Origin: an uncultured Clostridia bacterium
GTDB lineage: Bacteria; Bacillota; Clostridia; Oscillospirales; CAG-272
Direction: 5' to 3'
Assembly: GCA_947367285.1 (NCBI GenBank)
Contig: CANBDB010000079.1
Location: forward strand, 1 to 7,011
DNA: 7,011 nucleotides
A program made the position numbers and the translations under genes. Below the pieces are notes generated by a model. That model saw only the letters and a program-made list of their open reading frames with translations, did not search any database and was not told the origin of the DNA. Positions 1 to 5,818 of the stretch are shown here, one piece after another (position 1 is the stretch's first letter; every line of letters begins with the position of its first letter).

Positions 1-29
1 ATTATATATAATTAACAACAAATTGTCAA
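1..29 (-). promoter_or_regulatory. Consensus sigma-A promoter firing leftward out of the window
   Basis: Read on the minus strand, a perfect -35 hexamer TTGACA (plus 24-29) is followed by exactly 17 bp and a perfect -10 hexamer TATAAT (plus 1-6). An A8 tract on the minus strand (plus 31-38) lies just upstream of the -35 and could act as an UP element. The transcript would start just outside the window, so its gene is not visible. The promoter begins 26 bp after the stop of the phosphoesterase gene on the same strand, so the next gene has its own strong start. AT-richness makes -10 matches cheap, but both hexamers being perfect at ideal spacing is unlikely by chance. Confidence 0.8.
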
Positions 30-54
30 GTTTTTTTTACAAATTCACCGAAAT

Positions 55-783
55 TTAAATAAAAATTGGCATGGGAGCGAAATTTAAGTAATCCGCTGCT
101 ACCATAGTAAAGCTAATTCCATCATACTCAAAATGTCTTGGAATGGAATAATTGTTATGGATATGTCCATAGAAACAATTTTCAATTTGGAATTTTTTGA
201 GTACGTCCAAAATTTTATCGCAAACACAATCGGCGTATACGGGCGGGAAGTGAAGGAATACTAATATCGGGAAAGTAGGATTTTGTTCCTTCAATTTTAT
301 TGCTTCAGTAAGGCTTATTTCAAGGCGTTGAGCCTCTCGAGCTACGATTTTTTCATAGTCGACGTCCCCCACTGTTTTTTGCTGCTTTTCATCATAAAAC
401 CATCCGCGAGAACCGCAAACAATGCAATCTTCCAAAAGATATGCGTTGTTATGTAGGAGTTTTATTGACGAAATTTCATTTTCGTTAAAAAAGGAATAGA
501 TCTTTGTAGCGGTTGACCACCAAAAATCGTGATTGCCTTTTCCTATGATCTTGGTTCCGGGAAGTGAGTCAAGGAATTTGAAATCGTCTTTTGCTTCGTC
601 AAGCGTCATTGCCCAGGATATATCGCCCGGGATGATAACTGTATCGTCATCATTTATTATTGCCTTGAAATTTTTTTCAAGCTTTTGATGGTAGTCCTTC
701 CATTTGGTGCCGAACTTTTCCATTGATTTATTAGTGGTTTCATTCGTAGATAAATGAAGGTCTGAAATAACGTATAACGACAT
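55..783 (-). CDS. Calcineurin-like metallophosphoesterase
   Basis: A 242-residue predicted cytoplasmic phosphohydrolase with the full calcineurin-like metal-site signature: D8-L-H10 after an N-terminal beta strand, G53-D54, G-N-H-D at 83-86, H178 in FLHFPP, and G-H-I-H at 206-209. These residues bind the two metal ions (often Mn, Fe or Zn) in this superfamily. The protein resembles the predicted phosphohydrolases of the COG1768 type by recollection; the natural substrate is unknown and could be a phosphodiester or phosphomonoester. I see no signal peptide. The reading frame is open upstream to 879, but the ATG at 783 is preferred: it has an AAAGGAAC ribosome site just upstream, and the protein then begins directly with the first beta strand. 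The gene is divergent from the DUF1540 gene. No convincing terminator follows it. Family is sure; exact activity is not. Confidence 0.93.
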   Translation of the reverse strand: MSLYVISDLHLSTNETTNKSMEKFGTKWKDYHQKLEKNFKAIINDDDTVIIPGDISWAMTLDEAKDDFKFLDSLPGTKIIGKGNHDFWWSTATKIYSFFNENEISSIKLLHNNAYLLEDCIVCGSRGWFYDEKQQKTVGDVDYEKIVAREAQRLEISLTEAIKLKEQNPTFPILVFLHFPPVYADCVCDKILDVLKKFQIENCFYGHIHNNYSIPRHFEYDGISFTMVAADYLNFAPMPIFI

Positions 784-832
784 ATAAGTTCCTTTCAAGT
801 GAATAATTAAGAGATAAATTGTAAATACTACG

Positions 833-851
833 TTTGTGAGATTCTCACAAA
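833..851. promoter_or_regulatory. Perfect 19-bp palindrome in divergent intergenic region, candidate operator
   Basis: TTTGTGAGATTCTCACAAA has two perfect 9-bp arms around a single central base (842). It lies between the divergent phosphoesterase and DUF1540 genes, 50 bp from the first start and 31 bp from the second. A -10-like TATATT (852-857) directly abuts its right arm on the plus strand, and a -10-like TACAAT (plus 818-823) lies on the minus strand. A dimeric repressor bound here could therefore block both directions. It has no U-tract, so it is not a terminator. The arms resemble TGTGA...TCACA half sites, but the 5-bp centre does not match the 6-bp Crp spacing. The regulator is unknown; operator function is inference. 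Confidence 0.5.
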
Positions 852-857
852 TATATT
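852..857 (+). promoter_or_regulatory. Possible -10 element for the DUF1540 gene
   Basis: TATATT matches five of six bases of the -10 consensus and would give a leader of about 18 nt before the ATG at 882. No good -35 hexamer lies 16-18 bp upstream, because that position is occupied by the left part of the 19-bp palindrome. If this is the promoter it is probably weak or activator-dependent. A short palindrome GCCATATGGC (858-867) follows it. Confidence 0.3.
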
Positions 858-881
858 GCCATATGGCGGAACGGAGCAAAT

Positions 882-1073
882 ATGAACAACGAGAAAAATT
901 GCTGTAATCCTACAAACAAGCACGTGATCGAAGGTATTACTTGTGAAGTTATTACTTGCAAATACCATCACGGTGACGGTAAGTGCTGTGCGGGTCACAT
1001 TAAGGTTGGTCCTAATCAGGCTGAGGTGAGCAGAGAAACTCTCTGTGCAACCTTCAAGAATAGAACTGAATAA
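882..1073 (+). CDS. DUF1540 small cysteine-rich protein
   Basis: A 63-residue protein with the DUF1540 pattern common in Clostridia: C21-E-V, C26-K-Y, C35/C36-A, an I40-x-V strand, and T53-L-C55-x-T-F near the C-terminus. C21, C26, C35 (or C36) and C55 are placed like a four-cysteine metal or redox site, though no biochemical function is established for the family and metal binding is inference. Two further cysteines (C7, C8) sit in a variable N-terminal tail. DUF1540 proteins usually carry one or two copies of the motif; this one carries a single copy. The ATG at 882 is preceded by GGAG at 874-877. It is a single-gene transcript, probably controlled by the upstream palindrome and ended by the hairpin right after the stop. 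Confidence 0.85.
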   Translation: MNNEKNCCNPTNKHVIEGITCEVITCKYHHGDGKCCAGHIKVGPNQAEVSRETLCATFKNRTE

Positions 1074-1081
1074 TTTCTAAG

Positions 1082-1112
1082 GCATACCCTTCGGGGTATG
1101 CTTTTATTTTTT
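1082..1112 (+). terminator. Rho-independent terminator of the DUF1540 gene
   Basis: An 8-bp perfect stem GCATACCC/GGGTATGC (1082-1089 and 1094-1101) encloses a TTCG loop closed by a C-G pair, the very stable cUUCGg tetraloop. It is followed by a T-rich tract (1102-1112, one A). It starts 8 nt after the stop codon. The T-tract overlaps the final codons of convergent thrC. On the minus strand the same hairpin lies just past the thrC stop but lacks a good U-tract, so it would terminate weakly, if at all, in that direction. Confidence 0.92.
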
Positions 1113-2588
1113 AATGAAATTATGAATCACTTCATACATTTCTTCGGTTGTTGCTGATGAATTGAAATTTATCTTTTTGTTTGTCAAATTTGCAAGCGGT
1201 TCGGGTATTGGTTCGCCGGTTTTTTTACACAAGGCACTTAGCGAGGATAGATCATCGAGAGTTTCCAAATCGAACAGGGAGTTGTAAACATCTTTAGCGA
1301 ATTTATAGGGATTAGCTGTTGACGCAACAACTGAAACCGTATTATCATTTGTAGCCTCTCTATACTGATGGAGCGCAGAAAATCCTACCGCTGTGTGTGT
1401 GTCTATCAAATATGAATAGTTATTATAGATGTTCTTGATTGTATTTCGGGTATCGCATTCGTCTGCGCAATATCCAATGAAGGTTTTGTTAATTTCTTCC
1501 TTAGTTTTCTCGTCAATTTCGTAGAATCCAACTTCTTTGAGAGATTTCATCCATTCACTGGCTTTTTCGGAACCCGCAACAAAGTAGAGAAGACGTTCCA
1601 AATTACTTGAGATTAGGATATCCATTGAGGGAGAAATGGTCAAGTGGAAATCTCGATTTCGATCATATCTACCGGTATTGAGAAAATCGGTTAAAATGTT
1701 GTTGGAGTTCGATGCGCAAATTAATTTATTGATGGGCAATCCCATAAGTTTAGCAAAATATGCGGCAAGAATGTTGCCAAAATTACCCGTGGGAACGCAA
1801 ACATTTATGGACTCACCAAGAGAAATCTTATTTTGCTTCAAAAGGTCACAGTATGCCTTAAAGTAGTAAACAATTTGCGGAGCAAGACGTCCAAAGTTGA
1901 TCGAATTTGCACTTGAAAGCGAATATCCAAGTTTATTAAGCTCGTTACTGAAGGATTCATTCGAGAATATATTCTTAACTGATGATTGAATATCGTCAAA
2001 GTTACCCTTAATGGCGCAAACATTTACGTTATTGCCGTCCTGTGTAGCCATTTGGAGCTCTTGAATAGCACTTACACCGTCCTGAGGGTAGAAAACTGCA
2101 ATCTTAATGCGATCAATGTTCTTGTATCCTTCAAGTGCCGCTTTACCCGTATCTCCCGACGTTGCAACGAGAATGAGAGCATCATTTTCCTCATTGGTCT
2201 TGATTAATGCACGGGAGAGAAGTCGGGGCATAATTTGCAGCGCCATATCTTTAAAAGCGCAGGTAGGTCCGTGCCAAAGCTCAAGCGAGTAGGTGTTAGT
2301 GTTTAGGCACTTTATAGGGCAAGCATCCTCACCAAAAGCTTCATATGAATATGCCTTTTTACAATCCTCTAAAAGTTCCTCAAAGGAGTAGTCAGTAAGG
2401 TACTTTGAAAGAATCGTTGCCGCAAGCTCGGGGTAAGAGAGGGAAGTATACTCTGAAATCTCATCAAGTGAAAGTGTGGGTATGGTTTCGGGCACAAAAA
2501 GTCCGCCATCACTCGCAAGCCCTTGCTTTATTACAAACGATGATTCATATTTAATTTTATTTAGATCTCTAGTGCTATGATATTTCAT
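1104..2588 (-). CDS. thrC: Threonine synthase
   Basis: A 494-residue cytoplasmic PLP enzyme that converts O-phospho-L-homoserine to L-threonine and phosphate, the last step of threonine synthesis. The N-terminal threonine-synthase domain is clear (YHSTR at 3-7, GLASDGGLFVPE at 23-34). The PLP Schiff-base lysine is K113 in HGPTCAFKDMALQ, and the phosphate-binding loop is TSGDTGKAA at 143-151. VPTGNFGN further on matches the fold-type II PLP core. Length and style fit the longer bacterial/fungal ThrC class rather than the short form of about 350 residues. The ATG at 2588 has AAGGAAG four bases upstream. It follows yraN by 21 nt on the same strand and is likely the last gene of the lepB unit; no thrB or hom is visible. 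Its final Lys-Lys-stop is encoded by the T-tract of the opposing terminator. Confidence 0.96.
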   Translation of the reverse strand: MKYHSTRDLNKIKYESSFVIKQGLASDGGLFVPETIPTLSLDEISEYTSLSYPELAATILSKYLTDYSFEELLEDCKKAYSYEAFGEDACPIKCLNTNTYSLELWHGPTCAFKDMALQIMPRLLSRALIKTNEENDALILVATSGDTGKAALEGYKNIDRIKIAVFYPQDGVSAIQELQMATQDGNNVNVCAIKGNFDDIQSSVKNIFSNESFSNELNKLGYSLSSANSINFGRLAPQIVYYFKAYCDLLKQNKISLGESINVCVPTGNFGNILAAYFAKLMGLPINKLICASNSNNILTDFLNTGRYDRNRDFHLTISPSMDILISSNLERLLYFVAGSEKASEWMKSLKEVGFYEIDEKTKEEINKTFIGYCADECDTRNTIKNIYNNYSYLIDTHTAVGFSALHQYREATNDNTVSVVASTANPYKFAKDVYNSLFDLETLDDLSSLSALCKKTGEPIPEPLANLTNKKINFNSSATTEEMYEVIHNFIKK

Positions 2589-2609
2589 AATTCTTCCTTA
2601 ATATTATGT

Positions 2610-3002
2610 TTAGTTGCCAAATGCATCCTCAATATGATTGATTCTAAGCACCTCGGTTAAGGAGCTTTCACGGTTTTTATGAAGATAAACTTCTATTACG
2701 TCGAACCTGGGGCTCTTATTTGTCGGGTGCTGAATAAGATACGCTTGTGCCGCGGCAAGTGTGCGTCTTTGCTTTGAATATGTAACGGCCATTGCAGGAG
2801 TTCCAAACTCAAGATCTCGCTCGGAGTAACATGAGCGCGTCTTAACCTCGACAAATACAATATATTTCTTATTCTCGGCTATAATGTCAATTTCGTTATG
2901 TGAGGCATAAAAATTCTGATCAACTATCTTAAATTTGTTGTTTTGAAGATAGAAGCAAGCTACGCTCTCGCCATATCTACCGATTTCAGTGGTGTTTCTC
3001 AT
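2610..3002 (-). CDS. YraN family protein (UPF0102), endonuclease-like
   Basis: A 130-residue protein of the UPF0102/YraN family. It shows the family signature: GRYGESVA at 8-15, then NEIDIIA at 36-42 and VFVEVKTRS at 49-57. The E37/D39...E52-x-K54 arrangement is the restriction-endonuclease-like (Holliday-junction-resolvase-type) metal core. The family is widely conserved beside rnhB, but its substrate is not firmly established, so nuclease activity is inference. The reading frame is open far upstream inside rnhB, but the ATG at 3002 gives the family's normal N-terminus and length. It begins one base after the rnhB stop (TAA-T-ATG on the minus strand) with only a weak GGA ribosome site, which suggests translational coupling to rnhB. 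Confidence 0.92.
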   Translation of the reverse strand: MRNTTEIGRYGESVACFYLQNNKFKIVDQNFYASHNEIDIIAENKKYIVFVEVKTRSCYSERDLEFGTPAMAVTYSKQRRTLAAAQAYLIQHPTNKSPRFDVIEVYLHKNRESSLTEVLRINHIEDAFGN

Positions 3003-3003
3003 A

Positions 3004-3606
3004 TTATTTATCGTCCAAAAATCTAATGAATTTCTTTCTGTGTATTGGGGATGGGCCGAACTCACGGAGCGCATCCATATGCTGCTTTGTGCCGTAGCCC
3101 TTGTGTTTAGCGATTCCATACTGAGGATAATCTTTGTCCATTTGCTCGCACATCTCGTCCCTTGTAACCTTTGCAAGTATGGATGCAGCCGCAATAGAGG
3201 GGCTAGTCGCATCACCTTTGATTACGGTCATAGTAGGGATTTCAAATCCACGGCTAACGTTGCCGTCGATAAGTGCATAATCCGCCTTTACGGAAAGTCC
3301 TTCAACGGCGCGTCTCATAGCGAGCATATCGGCTTCAAGAATGTTCAATTCATCAATTTCTTCAACGCTAGCTTCCGCAATGCAATACGCGATAGCATTT
3401 TCAATTATTTGATTATAAACTAGTTTTCGTTTTTTGGGAGTAAGTTTTTTAGAATCATTAAGACCCTCTATGTACAAGCCCTGGGGGAGAATACAAGCCG
3501 CTGCAACAACGGGACCGCAAAGAGGGCCTCTTCCTGCCTCATCAACTCCGCATACGTGCTCATATCCTTGGTCGGTCAATGATTTTTCGATTGTATATTC
3601 AAGCAT
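3004..3606 (-). CDS. rnhB: Ribonuclease HII
   Basis: A 200-residue RNase HII, which cuts the RNA strand of RNA-DNA hybrids and starts removal of single ribonucleotides misincorporated in DNA. The catalytic carboxylates are all present: D22 and E23 in VDEAGRGPLCGPVVAAA, D114 in ALIDGN, and D132 in KGDATSPSIAAASILAKVTRD. The conserved C-terminal KHKGYGTKQH (167-176) and GPSPIHRKKF (184-193) are also seen. Length is typical. The ATG at 3606 is preceded by AGGAG at five bases, and that ribosome site contains the TAG stop of rbgA, so the genes are 8 nt apart and probably coupled. It abuts yraN downstream. Confidence 0.97.
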   Translation of the reverse strand: MLEYTIEKSLTDQGYEHVCGVDEAGRGPLCGPVVAAACILPQGLYIEGLNDSKKLTPKKRKLVYNQIIENAIAYCIAEASVEEIDELNILEADMLAMRRAVEGLSVKADYALIDGNVSRGFEIPTMTVIKGDATSPSIAAASILAKVTRDEMCEQMDKDYPQYGIAKHKGYGTKQHMDALREFGPSPIHRKKFIRFLDDK

Positions 3607-3614
3607 AACAGCTC

Positions 3615-4478
3615 CTAAATTTTGTCGAGTGTGATTTTTCCGATTTTTGCGCTTCTGAATTCTTCAAGAAGCATATTTGCGGTTCTTTCATAGTCAATTT
3701 CTCCACCGCTAATAAGAAATCCGCGTTTTTTGCCTATAAGCTCAAAGAGTTGAAGATCGGTAAGCTCTTCGTGAGCGGACATATCGCCAAGCTTGTATCT
3801 TGTGGCAAGCATTTCGGGATAATATTTGCGGAGACGTGAGCAGAGAACTATGGCAAGAGTCTCAATATCAAGAATTTTATCCTTAATAGCGCCGGTAAGA
3901 GCGAGATTTTCACCAATAATTCGATCGTCAAATTTGGGCCAAAGTACACCGGGCATATCCATAAGATCAAGTCCGATATTTGTTGCAACCCACTGTTTAT
4001 CCACAGTTACACCGGGTCGATTTTCGACTTTAGTCTTTTTGCTGCCGCATATTTTATTTATAAGGGATGATTTTCCAACGTTTGGTATGCCTACGATCAT
4101 TGCTTTAAGCTTTCTTCCGTGCATACCCTTTGCCTCGTAGCGCTGGATCTTCTCGGCAAGTACTTTATTAACCGCCTCGCTGATTTTATTAATTCCCAAA
4201 CCGCTAACGCAGTCAGTTGTAATGCAAATGGTTTGTCCCTTGGAGTAATACTCGCACCACTTCTTAGTCATAACAGGGTCGGCAAGAGTAGCTTTATTTA
4301 ATAATATAATTGTTGGCTTTTGAGCAGTCATCGTAGAAATCTCGGGATTGCGTGAGCTTTTGGGAATACGCGCGTCCAATATTTCTATAACAACGTCAAC
4401 GTTTTTAAGGTTTTCGGTTATCATTCGGCGAGTCTTCGCCATATGCCCGGGGAACCACTGAATTTGTTCTGATGGCAT
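3615..4478 (-). CDS. rbgA: Ribosome biogenesis GTPase RbgA (YlqF)
   Basis: A 287-residue circularly permuted GTPase needed for late 50S subunit assembly. The N-terminus has the hallmark IQWFPGHMAK (6-15), then DARIP (35-39). Permuted G motifs follow in order: G4 at 61-64, G1 P-loop GIPNVGKSS at 130-138, G2 in RPGVT at 154-158, and G3 DMPG at 174-177. A C-terminal helical RNA-binding domain ends the protein. G4 reads N-K-A-T instead of N-K-x-D, losing the aspartate that normally contacts guanine (codon ACT, sequence clear). An in-frame ATG at 4490 would add four residues, but its GGAG is only two bases away; the ATG at 4478 has GGAG at six bases and is preferred. It follows lepB by 30 nt and overlaps the rnhB ribosome site. 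Confidence 0.95.
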   Translation of the reverse strand: MPSEQIQWFPGHMAKTRRMITENLKNVDVVIEILDARIPKSSRNPEISTMTAQKPTIILLNKATLADPVMTKKWCEYYSKGQTICITTDCVSGLGINKISEAVNKVLAEKIQRYEAKGMHGRKLKAMIVGIPNVGKSSLINKICGSKKTKVENRPGVTVDKQWVATNIGLDLMDMPGVLWPKFDDRIIGENLALTGAIKDKILDIETLAIVLCSRLRKYYPEMLATRYKLGDMSAHEELTDLQLFELIGKKRGFLISGGEIDYERTANMLLEEFRSAKIGKITLDKI

Positions 4479-4508
4479 GTTTATCTCCATTTCTCCGCTT
4501 GTGCGGTT

Positions 4509-5102
4509 TTAATTAATAATTCCAAATTTGTCGGAAGGGGAAATTCTAAATATCACCTTTCCAAGTATAGTGCGTTCATCAATTACCCCAATATCTTTGG
4601 AGCGACTGTCAATAGAGTTGTTTCTATTATCACCCATAACGAATAGATATCCTTCGGGCACGAATGTTGTTTGTAAACCGGTTGTTCTATATTGACCGAT
4701 ATCGAGGTAAACGTATTCTTCATTAATGATATCTGATTCGTCAAATATTTCGTCGTCGGAAACGTACACGATTGCATTGTCAAAATCAATTTTTACCCAA
4801 TGATTACCCGTAGCAATAACTCTTTTAACAACGGGCTCATTCAAATAGGATGTTTCGTGAAATACTATGATGTCGCCCGCCTGTGGATGCTTTACAAGGC
4901 TTGTAATGATAAGTTTTTCTCCGTTTTGTAGAGTGTTTTGCATGGAACTACCCACAACAGTACACATTCTAAATCCAAAAGTTAAAACTATCAAAATGAG
5001 AATGAGTGCTTTAATTAACGTGTCAAAAATTTCCCATATAAATGAGTGCGTTTTGGTAACAATCTCATTTTTTGTTTCGGGGGAGAGAATTTCGGAGTCC
5101 AT
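4509..5102 (-). CDS. lepB: Signal peptidase I
   Basis: A 197-residue membrane-bound serine protease that cleaves signal peptides from secreted proteins on the outer face of the cytoplasmic membrane. A cytoplasmic N-tail of about 26 residues precedes one transmembrane helix (about 27-45, rich in L and I). Catalytic Ser is S53 in VVGSSMQNTL, the general-base Lys is K93 in EPVVKRVIATG, and box E is MGDNRNNSIDSR (156-167). This is the usual short Gram-positive SipS-like form. The frame extends upstream to a TTG at 5138, but the ATG at 5102 has GGAGG four bases away and is clearly the start. It is the first gene of the minus-strand unit, 48 nt or so downstream of its predicted transcription start. 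SipS and LepB are interchangeable names here. Confidence 0.96.
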   Translation of the reverse strand: MDSEILSPETKNEIVTKTHSFIWEIFDTLIKALILILIVLTFGFRMCTVVGSSMQNTLQNGEKLIITSLVKHPQAGDIIVFHETSYLNEPVVKRVIATGNHWVKIDFDNAIVYVSDDEIFDESDIINEEYVYLDIGQYRTTGLQTTFVPEGYLFVMGDNRNNSIDSRSKDIGVIDERTILGKVIFRISPSDKFGIIN

Positions 5103-5156
5103 ATTACCTCCATATAATATTTTAATATTTTTGCGCAAAATACACCAATTTTATTT

Positions 5157-5185
5157 ATTATATCATAAATCAATAAAATTAACAA
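5157..5185 (-). promoter_or_regulatory. Promoter of the lepB-rbgA-rnhB-yraN-thrC unit
   Basis: On the minus strand a perfect -10 TATAAT (plus 5157-5162) carries a TGn extension (TGA directly before it). A 17-bp spacer separates it from TTGTTA (plus 5180-5185), which matches four of six -35 bases. The start would fall near 5150, giving a leader of about 48 nt with a GGAGG site before the lepB ATG. No terminator or second promoter is evident before the end of thrC, so it may drive all five genes. Confidence 0.72.
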
Positions 5186-5194
5186 GTTATTTTC

Positions 5195-5227
5195 AAAAAA
5201 TCTCAAAAAAAGAAAAAAAAACTAAAA
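5195..5227 (+). promoter_or_regulatory. A-tract UP-like or curved DNA between two divergent promoters
   Basis: Runs of A6 (5195-5200), A7 (5205-5211), A9 (5213-5221) and A4 (5224-5227) begin about every 8-11 bp and end six bases before the plus-strand -35. Such A-tracts bind the RNA polymerase alpha C-terminal domain (UP element) and, when spaced near the helical repeat, bend DNA. They also lie just upstream of the lepB -35, so both promoters may share them. Confidence 0.55.
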
Positions 5228-5233
5228 TTCGTA

Positions 5234-5262
5234 TTGACACAATCTCGAAAATGTGTTAATAT
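5234..5262 (+). promoter_or_regulatory. Promoter of the NfeD-slipin operon
   Basis: A perfect -35 TTGACA (5234-5239), a 17-bp spacer and TAATAT (5257-5262, four of six -10 bases) are supported by a TGn extension at 5254-5256. Transcription would start near 5269, leaving a leader of about 70 nt in which I see no riboswitch-like fold. The A-tracts upstream should strengthen it. TATAGT at 5260-5265 is a better hexamer, but its 20-bp spacing is poor. Confidence 0.75.
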
Positions 5263-5339
5263 AGTATGACTCATATTATTGGATGTCGTAAAATACAATT
5301 TTCATCATTCAAAATCTACATAAATAGAGGAGAAAAATT

Positions 5340-5801
5340 ATGCTTGATTATGGATTAAGTCTTTTATGGCTTGTAGTGCTCGTAATCGCAATCATTTTCG
5401 AAGTGCGTACGAGTGACGTTGTTTCGGTTTGGTTTATGCCTGCCGCATCAGTTGCTTTGTTGCTTTCTTTCTTCAAGGGCGAAACACCTTTGGCTGCTTT
5501 TGGACTTCAGGTTGCTGCTTTTGTTGTTGTAGCAATCGTTTCCTTCCTTATCTTCAAGATTTCCTTCAACAAGAAGGTTAAGAAGAATAAGAAGGGTAAG
5601 ACAAACCTCACTGCTCTTATCGGTGAGAGATGTCTCGTAACAGAAGAAATTTCCAACATTCACGTTAAGGGTACAGTTAACCTTAAGGGTGTTGTTTGGT
5701 CTGCTCGCTCCACTGACGATAATGATGTTATCGAAGAGGGCACAGTAGTTGTAGTTGATAGAATAGACGGTGTTAAGCTCGTTTGTTCAAGAGAAAGATA
5801 A
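5340..5801 (+). CDS. NfeD-like membrane protein
   Basis: A 153-residue protein of the short NfeD type, lacking the ClpP-like protease domain of long NfeD. Three hydrophobic segments (about 5-20, 30-45 and 52-73) are followed by a lysine-rich linker (78-87). A C-terminal OB-fold domain (about 90-150) has the family pattern LIGERCLVTEEI, then KGTVNLKGVVWSAR, then EEGTVVVVDRIDGVKLVC. Short NfeD proteins are known operon partners of SPFH proteins (slipins, flotillins), and the OB fold is thought to bind the partner at the membrane. The slipin gene follows after 17 nt, which fits. The ATG at 5340 has AGGAG seven bases upstream. All 12 lysines are AAG, and T- or C-ending codons are favoured, suggesting strong expression. 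Family call is firm; exact role is not. Confidence 0.9.
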   Translation: MLDYGLSLLWLVVLVIAIIFEVRTSDVVSVWFMPAASVALLLSFFKGETPLAAFGLQVAAFVVVAIVSFLIFKISFNKKVKKNKKGKTNLTALIGERCLVTEEISNIHVKGTVNLKGVVWSARSTDDNDVIEEGTVVVVDRIDGVKLVCSRER

Positions 5802-5804
5802 TTT

Positions 5805-5810
5805 AGGAGG
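5805..5810 (+). promoter_or_regulatory. Perfect Shine-Dalgarno site of the slipin gene
   Basis: AGGAGG lies eight bases before the ATG at 5819 and begins four bases after the NfeD stop. It fixes the slipin start at the first Met of MTNMTD rather than M4, and indicates strong independent initiation within the two-gene transcript. Confidence 0.85.
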
Positions 5811-5818
5811 ACGAAATC

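Noticed and set aside
36..54. Possible terminator hairpin after the metallophosphoesterase (AAATT...AATTT)
   Set aside because: The stem is about five A-T pairs and has no U-tract on the minus strand, too weak to call.
858..867. 10-bp palindrome GCCATATGGC just before the DUF1540 ribosome site
   Set aside because: Short, with a 3-bp effective stem; a palindrome this size is expected by chance and nothing else supports a site.
784..879. 32-residue N-terminal extension of the metallophosphoesterase, hydrophobic in part
   Set aside because: The ATG at 783 has a good ribosome site and starts directly at the conserved first strand. The extension would run through the divergent regulatory region and the 19-bp palindrome.
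1389..1401. Short GT dinucleotide run inside thrC
   Set aside because: Only about four to five repeats within conserved coding sequence with an intact frame; no sign of a phase-variable tract.
3003..3215. Long upstream extension of the yraN reading frame through most of rnhB
   Set aside because: The extra 71 residues overlap the certain rnhB gene and do not resemble the UPF0102 family, whose conserved N-terminus begins right at the ATG at 3002.
2989..3423. 144-residue plus-strand open frame opposite rnhB
   Set aside because: It lies antisense to a complete RNase HII gene with all catalytic residues, has no family resemblance I recognise and no ribosome site worth noting; it is a shadow of the rnhB codons.
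4495..4506. Small hairpin CCGC-TTGT-GCGG between lepB and rbgA
   Set aside because: Only 4 bp of stem and no U-tract follows on the minus strand, so it is not a credible terminator; it could at most slightly affect translation of rbgA.
5270..5339. Possible riboswitch or leader element in the NfeD-slipin 5' leader
   Set aside because: The leader of about 70 nt is AT-rich, with no stable inverted repeats or recognisable conserved riboswitch core.
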